From assembly GCA_026075535.2 (NCBI GenBank), contig AP026549.1, positions 8,060,001 through 8,124,000 on the forward strand: a stretch of 64,000 nt of DNA. The letters run 5' to 3'. This stretch comes from Tricholoma matsutake (taxonomy: Eukaryota; Basidiomycota; Agaricomycetes; Agaricales; Tricholomataceae). Under the pieces are notes generated by a model. The model was not told the origin of the DNA. It did no database searches and saw nothing but the letters and a program-made list of their open reading frames with translations. This document shows, piece by piece, positions 45,176 to 54,490 of this stretch. The stretch's first letter is position 1. The number at the start of each line of letters is the position of its first letter. Made by a program: the position numbers and the translations under genes.

Positions 45176-46739
45176 TTAAATCTGAACGTTCTGAGATGCC
45201 TGCTTGTCACTGACCTGAATATCTGCAAGTCCCTTCTCGTAATCTTGTACCTCTTTAAACAGCAATGCTGCCCACTCATTACCCCACTCTTCCATCTCAT
45301 CAAATAGTTTTGTAATGTCGTTGGGTGACTGCAGTTGTTTGAACGGTGTGCGCACAAGAGCAGATTGATTTGGGTCAGATAGGATGTTGTACGTTGCTTG
45401 AACTCCATGAAGGGGATCATCTTCACTGGCCTGGATCAACCACTTGATGAGACGATTATCGAGACCAGACCTCTCTTTTGTTGAGCGATATTTATTCCGA
45501 GGAGGATTCTTGTGCTTCATAGACAAGATGGAACTGCTGCCATTGTACATTGCGCCTGGTAGGAAGTCATCCAGATCAAAGATATCATCATCATGATGGT
45601 CGCAGCAGAACATTGTATTGTAGTCAAGTGCTGTAATCCAGATCATGTCAGTTGGCAGTCATTGAGATTCATGGGCCACATACCATTCCTAGCCACATCA
45701 TCCAAGTATGATGCAAAGAACTTCTGAAGGCATGATTTGCACTGTACAAGTCTCACACATGAAAGAGGGGCACAATCCTTCCTTGATGCCACAGGTTTCA
45801 ACATCGCACAAGGTTGATCAGGATCATTGGAACTACCATGATTGAACTCATTGAGGGGGATGGTCAATGCCCAGGGCTCATAGAAGATCAAAAATAACCC
45901 TTTCAATCCATCTCGGCGACCCACGCGTCCTCCTCATTGCAGCACATCGACAATATTGCTCGGCAACCCTGCATTAAAAACAATTGCCATGTCAGGGAAA
46001 TCAACCCCCTGCACAATGTTATCACAGATTGTCAAAGAATTTGGCAGCACTCACCACAGACTCCCCAGATGTGGCACATAGGATCTTGCAAGTTCCAGCA
46101 GAGTTGGTGAACACGGCATGGGCCCTTTGAAGGTATAACTCAGACATTCCACTGTGGTAATGTTGGACGACACCTGCTCCGCATAGATTTTCTGGTAGTT
46201 TACTGTTCAAGTGTTCCGATATTGTACTCGCTAAGTTTGTATCATCAAAAAAGATGAGTATACGGGGCTGAGAATCAAGAACAAAAGGCTGTAGAAGAAA
46301 GCATTCATAATTGCGAGGCTCTTCGAGGTTGGAAATGACACGATGAGTGGCATACATCGTGTTTGGCCGATTGGAGGAAATACAAATAGAAATATAATTT
46401 GGACAGAGGATCTTGCTCTCCACGGTCTTGAGGATGTGAGATGGAAACATTGCCAAGATAGCCTGCCAAGGTATGGATCGAGGAAGTAAAGCCTTCAGTT
46501 CATCTAGTTGAGCCCATGCTGGTCTGAATGCCTTGCCACCGTAGTGTCCAAGACCAGCAGTATGGATAAAGTGCGCTTCATCTACATGGATGCATCCAAT
46601 GCAGTGCTGGAAATGCTTATTGTGTAGTTAGTAGAACCATTTTGAAGATATGGCAATACTCCTGCCATGCCTTAGCTGCTGCATGTCATGAGGGTCCAGA
46701 AGATTGCACGTATAAGGCATGGGGGAGGGGGGGGGGCTT
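45176..46739 (-). pseudogene. RecQ-type helicase, 5'-truncated and interrupted
   Basis: Minus strand pieces: IGCIHVDEAHFI near 46605-46570 (motif II DEAH); PWQAILAMFPSHILKTVESK; PRILIFFDDTNLASTISEHL (RecA2 start); VVQHYHSGMSELYLQRAH; CKILCATSGESV; LPSNIVDVLQ*GGRVGRRDG, in which the motif VI Arg is a TGA stop (45934-45936). The C-terminal part has CVRLVQCKSCLQKFFASYLD and FCCDHHDDDIFDLDDFLPG, a Cys/His block seen after the helicase core in Agaricomycete RecQ-like proteins. Motif I (GKT) and everything before it are absent at the junction near 46740. It converges on the DUF6589 gene with about 40 bp between them. Confidence 0.8.
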
Positions 46740-48132
46740 ATCTGTCCAGTGTCAGTAGTCTGCAGTTTGATTGCTAGGTTCAAGGAATGTGTAGAGGGAG
46801 TGGATGCAACAATATATTTGTGTGGTAGTTTATGCTCCCATGATTTAATTTTGGGGTGTGGAGCAGAGGGAGAGATGGGAAGAGCAGGTATGTCTTCAGC
46901 CAACTTCAGAGGGTCAGAGAGGGAACAGTTGCAGAAATAGATTCATTCTCTGGGGATTCAACTGACAAGACTTCAAAGTGGTTATGGACAGGCAGTGAGG
47001 GTGTACAATTCACTTACTGCAAATAGAAAAATCCTGCTCCTCTACAACTTCTGACTTGATCTCCTCTGCAACCTGATCCTTCACTTCCCTGACATCTACA
47101 AGCACCAACAAGTCTTGGAGGAGTTCATCTTGCCCCTCAGGGGTGAGCATGTGGATATCCTGACAATGGGGACACACTCCAGCCCTGTGCCCAGTTTCCC
47201 CACAGTAGTAGCAGAGATCCAACCTATGTGCACGGCTGCGGGCCGCATCAACATCCATTGGTACTGGGACATTGACGGCTGGTGTGGGAGTCTGACAAAC
47301 AGGAATGGGGTTAAGGTGGGGAAGGGTTTGATTGAAGGTGTAGGGCACATGAGTGGTAGTTGGAGCATGGAATGCAGCATTAAACGCCACATTTGTGAGT
47401 TGGTTCTCATCACAGAGTGAAGCAGCTTCATACCAAGCATAGATATCATTGTCTGCTGGGCGCCCTTCCAACATCTGTGCAATCTGGTCCTGAATTTCCT
47501 GATTGAGGCCCCATCAGAACTTCACCACCACTGGTAGCCCACTCCCATATCCTGCCATGTCCACCAAATCCTTAAACTCATCGATATAATTGTCCATGGA
47601 TTGACATGCCTGGTGGTAAGAGGATGACTCGAGCCATGTCACTGCTTGGTGGTGCTCGTTGAGGGGACAAAAGTGGCATATAAACTCAGCTCAAAAGTCA
47701 CCCCAAGTGGAGAAAGGTAGAGAACCGAGCTCTTTAGTTTGGCGCAGAATATGGTCCATGTAGAGATAGGCGTGTTCAGATTTCATGTATGTATGTGAAG
47801 GCCCAATAAATTTTTGCAGCCTCATCGATGAATTGATGCGACTGGAGACTGATGTATAACTCACAGGAATTAAGGAATGCATGCCCCTGTGCATGTGCAC
47901 CATTAAATTTGGCGGGGGGAGATGGTTTGATCTGGGTGCACTCTTTAGTGGGCACGTTTGGCAGCACATCGTTGTTGGGTGCACTTGGAGTCGTAATGGG
48001 GGGAATATTGGTTGTAGGGTTAGTCTGGAGGGTCCTGACAAAGTTTTTGATCATAGATTTAAGCAAATCGATTTGTGCGCGTATTCCAGAAACATCGCTT
48101 TCAAGCGTGTTGAGGCACTCTGATGTGTCCAT
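46740..48132 (-). pseudogene. Element C gag and start of the protease linker
   Basis: Gag starts MDTSECLNTLESDVSGIRAQ at 48132. After a break near 47690 it continues with MLEGRPADNDIYAWYEAASL and a CCHC knuckle CYYCGETGHRAGVC (near 47205-47160). Downstream, in another frame, WEHKLPHKYIVASTPSTHSL and KLQTTDTGQI match the stretch that normally precedes the protease DSGAT motif in Agaricomycete Ty3/gypsy elements. The sequence is cut off just before that motif, at the cassette junction. Confidence 0.8.
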
Positions 48133-48274
48133 GTTGCTAGGGGGCGCATTTGGTGAAAATGGCAGTGCAGTTAAGGCGGGACTGTCTGGAACAGTCTGTG
48201 AAGCTTTGGGAAGTGTCGTCCAATCTGTACCTGCCTATCTTGGGCAGTGCGTTTGTGATTTCGGGCCTTAGGAC

Positions 48275-48284
48275 AGAGTTTTCT
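48275..48284 (-). promoter_or_regulatory. Element C self-primer binding site
   Basis: On the minus strand AGAAAACTCT lies two nucleotides after the 5' LTR. It is the exact complement of AGAGTTTTCT inside the LTR (48328-48337), which sits about 28 nt after a TATA-like ATATAC and would be the 5' end of the transcript. This is the arrangement used by Tf1-type self-priming retrotransposons; no tRNA 3' end match was noticed. Confidence 0.75.
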
Positions 48285-48286
48285 AC

Positions 48287-48661
48287 TATAAGGGCAACCT
48301 CAGCCTCTAGCAAAGGGAAATTTGAAGAGAAAACTCTAAGGATCCCTTTGCCGATGCCCAGTATATGTGAAGATGGCAAAAATCAAATAATAACCTAAAA
48401 ATAGAAAAGGCGGAGATAGGCAGATCAAGGCCGCTGAATGACATCATACCAAGGGGTAGATGTCGGAAGGGGTGCTCCATCTCTAAATATAAAACTGTCA
48501 ACATGCACAAACATGATAGAAAGGGAAATTAGTAATAAAATCCGGAAAAATCATAGAAAATGAAGAATAGAAGGAAATGAAGTGAGGAAAAATGTAGAAC
48601 GAATGTAAAAAATAGGAGAAACACACAGGGCACCCCCCCTAGTCCCCCTAGTCCCCTTACA
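48287..48661 (-). repeat. Element C 5' LTR
   Basis: 375 bp, TATAAGGG...CCCTTACA on the plus strand, followed by TSD TCCTG. On the coding (minus) strand a TATA-like box lies about 28 nt before the predicted transcript start AGAGTTTTCTC. It lacks the 57-bp insertion present in the other LTR. Confidence 0.92.
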
Positions 48662-48666
48662 TCCTG

Positions 48667-51131
48667 CACTATCACCTCATGATTTTCTTCATCCTCCGTA
48701 ATATCAGAATGTTGTCAATAAATATTATTACCATGCCTTTGTCAATTACATCCTTGAAAATGTTGTTCATCATATTTTGGAAAGTCAGGGGACTATTGGT
48801 CATCCTGAAAAACATGACAAGCAGTTTGAAGGATCCTCAATGCATGGCAAATACAGCCTTCCACTCATCTCCTTTTCTAATTCATTCATTATTGTATCCC
48901 CATCATAGACCCAATTTTGTGAAGACTTGGGCTTTTCCCCCCTTGTCAATTATTTCTGAGATCAAGGGTAGGGGGTACACATTCTTTACTGTCCACTCAT
49001 TCAGATACCTATAATCTGTACACATCCTCTTTCTCTGATGTTCCTTTGGCATGAAGAATATTGGTGATGTCTGTGGGGATTTTGAAGGTCATATGTATCT
49101 CTTGCATAATTGCTCATTTAGGAACACATCAACTTCTTCTTGTTCCTTTGGAGATAATGGATACACCTTCGACTTCTTTGGCACAAATCCTGGCTTCATC
49201 TCAATCACATCCATGGTTTTCACACTGGCATTTGCTCAGACTCTTTCTTCTGAAAGACTGACAGATATTCATGATATTCTTTTGGTACCCACTCCTCCAC
49301 CAGCTTCTCCACCTTCACCACATTCATATCCCACCACTGTCCTCCACAAATTGCTCTAAATGTTTGCTTCTGTTCTTCCTTCTTGATCATGATCAGAACT
49401 TCCCCATTTGGCATATCCTCATCCTCCACTTCCTCCATCATAACAGAATACTTCCTTGGACATTCTTTCTCCTTCTTTTCCTTCTTCTCCTTTCTCATCT
49501 TTTTCACATACACATTACATTCCTTAGGACAATGAGTTATTTGTACTTTCCCAGTCTTCCAATCAATCTTGGGATTATGCTTGCATAACCATGGACATCC
49601 TATTATTAGATTGGTTTTCCTGAGATTGCACACTTTAAATATGGCTCATTCCTGATGCTCCTGATACCTTAGTACCACAGTCACCTCCTCCTTAATAGTT
49701 CCTCCATGATTTATTGTTCCATCAATATTATACACCATTATAGATTGTGATAGCTTGCACATGCTAATACTGTTTCCAGTAATTCAGGACTGATTAATAA
49801 ATAATTCTGTAGCACTACTATTGAGCAATACTTCCACATCAATTGCTGCATGTGTGTCCACTGTCTTCAATCGCACAGTCAAGGTGATTTTGGGTTCTAT
49901 TTGCACAGAGCAAATAAAGAATTCAGGGGTTCTCAGAAATAATGTTCACCAATTTTCTTTGTCATGTGATTGGAGTCAGTTGTCCTCAGCATCAATTTCC
50001 TTTTCTGATTTGCCCTGGGTTTCCTTGGATATAGTACATTGTAATGATTCTGGGTCACCAATGGGGAAACCTTCACTGGGACTCTTCCACAAAATTCTGC
50101 TGCCTGCCCTCCTCCTGCTTCACTTCCTCAATTGTAGCTTCCCTAATCTTTCTCTTCTGCCTGCAATTCCTAGAAATATGTCCTAACTGCCCACAGTTAG
50201 GACATTTAAGTGGGGCACATCTCCCCACTTGATCAACCTCCATAGCATCCGGTGCTGCTGACTCCACAACAATGGGTGTCACTGCCATTGCCAGTGGCTG
50301 TGCCCTGGGAGTTTGTGCTGCTGCTTGTGCTTGAGGTGCCTTTCCTTTCTCAGACTTTTCCCCTGACAACTTTCCAAATTTACTACTTCCCTACATCAAC
50401 TTTGATTTAGCCTGTTCCTGCCAATATTGCCAATCAAGGCACATTGCCCAATTATAACACTCATCCAACTTCTCTGGCATAGAATGTAGTTGGTAGATAG
50501 ACTTGAATAAAGAGGGATTTAATCCTGCTTTCAAAAATTCTACCAACATGGCTTCTCCTATGTCTGTCTGTGAAGCCTCCACTTTGAACTGCAAAATAAA
50601 TTCATCTGCCATTACGGAACCTTGGTGCATGGTTTTTGATTTGGCATTAGCTGTTGCCTTTGGATTAGGATCCCCAAACTGTGCCTCCAATCTCTCCAAA
50701 ATTTCCTTGAAAGTTGCAAATGGTTTATTTTCCACAGCAATTTGATTAATAGCCTCATTTCTCCAGAACTGTGCTTTCCCCCCCTGGATATATGAGAGAG
50801 CAAACATTATCCTAGACTTGGCTGTATGAAACTCTGGCTTCCTCCCATAGATGTACAATACTATAGAGCTGATGAATGATTTTATATTCTCCATGGTACT
50901 GTCAAAGATTTGCGGGGGTGCATACTTAGGTAAGTGCACTTTTCCATTTTTGGACTTCTCTGCTGCCTGCACATCATCTTGTGAAATCCACTCCACCATC
51001 TCCTCCATCTCATCATCTCTGTCTGCTGTTGTCTGTGGCTGCACTTCTGCTTGCATGGGCTGTGATGCTGCCAACACTGTCACTAATTGCAACACTTGCA
51101 CCATAAGCACATCAATCTTTGCCTCTAGCAC
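48667..51131 (-). pseudogene. Element B gag, protease and RT (first part)
   Basis: Minus strand from the 5' side: capsid (near 51131-50391) with KVHLPKYAPPQIFDSTMENI, GGKAQFWRNEAINQ and ADEFILQFKVEASQTDIGEA; then VDQVGRCAPLKCPNCGQLGH with a CCHC knuckle CPNCGQLGHISRNC (near 50205-50165). Next comes the protease/linker region (TNLIIGCPWLCKHNPKIDWK near 49625-49565, the post-DSGA dimer block) and an acidic KEEEKKEK-type spacer. RT pieces: QVFTKLGL, GDEWKAVFAMH*GSFKLLV, TNSPLTFQNMMNNIFKDVID and IIFIDNILIL. The active-site YxDD is FIDN (GACAAC, 48711-48716). Several stops and frame breaks make it inactive. The gag frame has no clear ATG at its first visible residue. Confidence 0.85.
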
Positions 51132-51516
51132 TGGTCTGGGAATGGAATTAGGACCGGGATTAGAAGTTGATTTGAGGTAGATCTGTAATGAATCACATCT
51201 TTGGCTAAGGTGCCTGATCTCAGAGTTATCACCGAATTCAGCTTGTAACTAAAATAGTTGTCCAAATAGAGTAATGTAAATAATAACTAAACCAGATCCA
51301 ATTGGTTGTCTGGTTGCAGCTGTCCTAATGACAAGCACTGCCTCTTGATTACTGGCAGTCGCAATGTAAGATGAGGCCTGGCATTGGGTTACAAAGGAAA
51401 AGGTAGATTATGTATATACAAGTACTTTTGGCTCATGCCAAAAGGATGAGTAATTGGATGTGGCATGATGAAACAATGATGTATGTGCAAGTAAGAGAAG
51501 GTGCACTGATATGGGG

Positions 51517-51527
51517 AGTTGTGTTCT
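51517..51527 (-). promoter_or_regulatory. Element B self-primer binding site
   Basis: AGAACACAACT on the minus strand, two nucleotides from the 5' LTR end, is an 11-nt perfect complement of AGTTGTGTTCT in the LTR (complement at 51705-51715 and 36517-36527). That LTR word follows a TATA-like GAATATATG by roughly 20-25 nt, so it would be the RNA 5' end. Same geometry as in element C. Confidence 0.78.
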
Positions 51528-51529
51528 TC

Positions 51530-52647
51530 TGTTAGGGTGACACCCACTATCTGCTAGCTAAGACCATGCAGGTTCTCTCTACAAGAAGGGGGCGGGATGC
51601 ATGCACATGATGGGGGAATTGATGGTTTTGATGCAAGGGGTTATTAATAGAATAGTTGGTTGAGAAAGGCATTTTGCACCACAAGTATAGGTGGAATACC
51701 TAAGAGAACACAACTGGGGTCCCCTAGCATATATTCAAGTTCATATACCAGGTTACATATATTGTACATTATTGCTACCAACACATGCATACATGCATGT
51801 ACATATTGATGTGTGCAAAATAAAAATTCTCACACTAGCCTAAGGTAGCATAACTTAGCATAATGTAGCATAATGTTACAATTTTCCTTGTAACTCATGG
51901 AACCCAACCAACCTGATGCACCCGACGATTCCCTTCAGACAGGAGGCACCCCCTGACTCATGCCTGAGGCATGCCCTTGACACCAGACACACCCACGATG
52001 CATGCTGATGACATGCATTTGATCCCCTTCCCATAGAAGGCACCCTTGATGCATGGTGACTCCATGCACCTGAACCCACTCCCACACATGCTGTGATACA
52101 GTGACCCCTTGACATTGGGTCTGTGACATTGGACTCTCACAATCGACATGCTGCACCACAGCACTCCTTGACATTGGACGCCTCATGCTAGGCATGAGGC
52201 TTATTGTTTTTATTCTTACTTGATACACATCTATCTTTCTGATTGGATGATAAGGACTTCCCTCTTAGTATAAGTACTGCAACTTGTAGTAGGGATGTCC
52301 TTAGTTTAGATCTAGGCAATCTACAGTCTTAACTTATAACTTGCAAGCTTACTTGAAACTACTAAGGAAGCCCCTTAGTACGTGAACTTATTTGGAACCA
52401 CTAAGGAAGCCCCTTAGTGGGTGAACCCTGATGACTCTATGCAGAAGGCCTGCTAGAGTACACTATCCATCTTATGTCGGATGCTCTGAGTAAGACTAGT
52501 GCCGAACGACTCATTGAGGAAGCACCCTGTTGAACAACATCGACTAGATTGTGGTTGAGGCTTCGCCCTTAACACATAATGTAGTGTAATTTGACATAAT
52601 AAAAATAAAAAATAAAAAATATTAGGTAATGGGGCTGTTTCCTAACA
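51530..52647 (-). repeat. Element B 5' LTR, split by solo LTR E
   Basis: LTR sequence at 51530-51873 and 52580-52647, with a 701-bp insertion and its duplicated CATAA between. It starts TGTTAGGGTGACACCCACT, ends CCTAACA and is followed by CCAGT. It differs from the 3' LTR by scattered, mostly transition-like changes and small indels, so B is not a recent insertion. Confidence 0.93.
51874..52574. mobile_element. E: solo LTR inside element B's 5' LTR
   Basis: 701 bp starting TGTTACAATTTTCC and ending CGCCCTTAACA, flanked by CATAA on both sides (51869-51873 and 52575-52579). Removing it restores the B LTR. It has a TATA-like TATAAGT near 52270 on the plus strand and an internal direct repeat of CACTAAGGAAGCCCCTTAGT (about 52360-52420). 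No internal coding region is present, as expected for LTR-LTR recombination. Confidence 0.88.
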
Positions 52648-54246
52648 CCAGTGTTTGAAAGCTTCAAAGATGGCCAAGAGTTCCTTGTTGTGGGTGTTGT
52701 AGTTCAATTCAGCATGGTTGAAGGAACAGGAGTGGAATGCAACTGGATGAATTTCTTCATCCAGAGTATAAACTGAAAGGATAGCTGCAAGTTATAGTCT
52801 GAAGCATCCATCTCCAGGATCATGTGGGAGTCTGGAAGCCATTGTGTGAGTACTGGGGCATGGGTGAGTTCTTCCTTCAGTTTGTTGAAGGCTTCTTGGC
52901 ACTTCTTGCTGAAGTCCCAAGGGGCATGTTTCTGAGTTAGTTGGGTGAGTGGGATGATGATGTTGGAATATCTGTGGATAAAGCATTAGTAAAAGTTGCA
53001 AAATCCAAGGAAGGATTGAATATCCTTAACTTTCTGAGGTTTGGGCCAGTCAAGGATGGTTTTGTCTTTGTCTTTGGACATCTGGAGTCCATCTGGGGAG
53101 AGGATGAAGCCCCAGTATTCCATGCTGTTTCTGTGGAACTCACATTCTTGTGCAGCAGCATAGAGACTGTTTTTTTGGAGTCTCTAGAGGCCTTCCTTAA
53201 TGTGAGCCTTGTGTTGACTTATGTCATTGGAGTAGATTAGGATGTCATCGAGATAGATAATGACACTGACATCCAGCATGTCACTGAAGATGTTGTTCAT
53301 GAAATGCTGGAAAGCTGTGGGAGCATTGGTGAGCCCGAAAGGGACTACCAGCCACTTGAAGGAACCGTAGTGCATGTGGAAAGTGGTTTTCCATTCATCT
53401 CCTTTGGCAATGCAAACTAAATGATAGGCATGCCAGAGGTCAATTTTGGTGAACACACAAGCTTTTCCTAGAGAGTCTAGGAGATCTGAGACTAGCAGGA
53501 GTGGGTAGCAGTCCTTCTTTGAGATGCAGTTGAGTCCCTGGTTGTTGATGCATAACTGGAGGCTTCCATCTTTTTTCTTGCCAAAGAGTATGGGAGCACT
53601 GTGAGTAGATTTGGAGGGGCAGATGAAGCCAGAACAAACATTCTCTTCAATAAATACTCACAGGGCCTCTCATTTAGAGGGAGAGAGGGAGTACATGTGA
53701 CCTGGAGGTGGGGGAGCATTGTCTTCCATCTCTATCTTAAGGTCATAGAAACAGTGTGGAGGAAGGGTGTTGGCTTTCTGTTTGTTGAAGACATCTGCAA
53801 ATTTGTGATACTCCTCAGGAATATCCAAAAGATCCAGTGGGTTTCCAGATGTTAGCTACAAGACCTTCCAGGGAGAATGTCATCTGAAAGGTGACAGCCC
53901 CAGGAAGTTTGCTTGTGTGCATGTAAGTGGCAGCATTGATAAAAGAGATTTCAGGAGGTATGAGTTTCAAGGGTTCAGAGACATCAGGATTTGTTTGGGT
54001 TTCTGCTGGAAGGTTCAGAGGAGGAGGTGACTCAGTCAAAATAGGAGAGTTGGGGTACGTTGAGGGGGCAGGACCTCTATGAACTGCAGAGTGGAAAGTT
54101 ATTTGGCCTGAAGACCAGTCAATCAATGGATTGTATTGCTTCATCCAGTTATGACCAAGAACTGCAGAACAGGAAGAGTCCAGCAAGGTTACATAAAATG
54201 TCAGATTGAACACTTCACCAGATGGGAAAGTGACCAGGAGTTTCAC
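52648..54246 (-). pseudogene. Element A pol: protease, RT, RNase H (first part)
   Basis: Minus strand N to C: protease/dimer block (FYVTLLDSSCSAVLGHNWMK, YNPLIDWSSG near 54180-54100); RT blocks CISKKDCYPLLLVSDLLDSL, VFTKIDLWHAYHLVCIAKGD, GSFKWLVVPFGLTNAPTAFQ and IIYLDDILIYSNDISQHKAH; then MEYWGFILSPDGLQMSKDK, DIQSFLGFCNFY, and RNase H to HNKELLAIFEAFKHW at the CCAGT boundary. The YLDD site is intact and encoded GATGAC, without the CpG that was hit in B and C. Frame breaks occur near 52780 and 53460 and a stop after FCNFY (52988-52990). The rest of RNase H is at 36246-36341. Confidence 0.85.
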
Positions 54247-54490
54247 AACTTGGGTTATGGTGGAGTTACAAGTTCCATCAAATAGTCAGAGTCCGATCGG
54301 AGAGATGATTTCTGTACTCAGCACCAAAGATGAGTCTAGGAAACAACGGGAGGAATCAGAGTTAATAAGGGTTTGGGTGTTTATGGAATTTTCAGAAATG
54401 GACAAGAGGGTGGTAAGGGACTCAGGATCAGATAGAGCAGACACATTGAGACAGACATAAGCAGCCAGCTGGAAAAGGTCAATGCAACCC

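Larger units (their letters stand above)
41670..46739. mobile_element. DUF6589 + RecQ-helicase cassette inside element C
   Basis: Two convergent decayed genes lie between C's RT (boundary within TAGACC at 41670-41675) and C's gag-protease linker (46740). The left terminus is TAGACCAGTGACCGATCCCT followed by AGTACATG. It contains ATCCCTA, complementary to TAGGGA about 30 nt on, so it can fold. The same 35 nt recurs at 32763-32797. The right boundary falls in a poly-C/G tract (46721-46739), and the helicase N-terminus is missing there, so the right end looks truncated. No TSD is found. Similar gene pairs are widespread in Agaricomycetes; mobility is inferred. Confidence 0.6.
37547..48661 (-). 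mobile_element. Element C: chromodomain Ty3/gypsy element inside B
   Basis: Flanked by the 5-bp duplication TCCTG (37542-37546 and 48662-48666). LTRs are 37547-37978 and 48287-48661, reading TATAAGGG...CCCTTACA on the plus strand. Polypurine tract AGAGAGGGGGTGA (minus strand) abuts the 3' LTR. The order on the minus strand is 5' LTR, primer site, gag, protease linker, [DUF6589-RecQ cassette], RT, [solo LTR D1], RNase H, integrase, chromodomain, 3' LTR. The protease core and first half of RT are missing. RT and integrase catalytic residues are mutated, so it is dead. Confidence 0.92.
36342..52647 (-). mobile_element. Element B: LTR retrotransposon (chromovirus), nested
   Basis: A Ty3/gypsy element on the minus strand flanked by CCAGT on both sides (36337-36341 and 52648-52652). 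LTRs are 36342-36755 and 51530-52647, the latter enlarged by a solo LTR. LTR ends are TGTTAGG...CCTAACA. A polypurine tract (AAAAAGGGGGTAA on the minus strand) abuts the 3' LTR, and a self-priming site abuts the 5' LTR. The internal region carries gag, protease, part of RT and the integrase tail with a damaged chromodomain. RNase H and most of integrase are deleted. Its RT is interrupted by element C. Not autonomous. Confidence 0.92.

Noticed and set aside
53601..54460. Plus-strand frames within element A pol and protease
   Set aside because: Antisense to clear protease and RT motifs; they are opposite-strand shadows.
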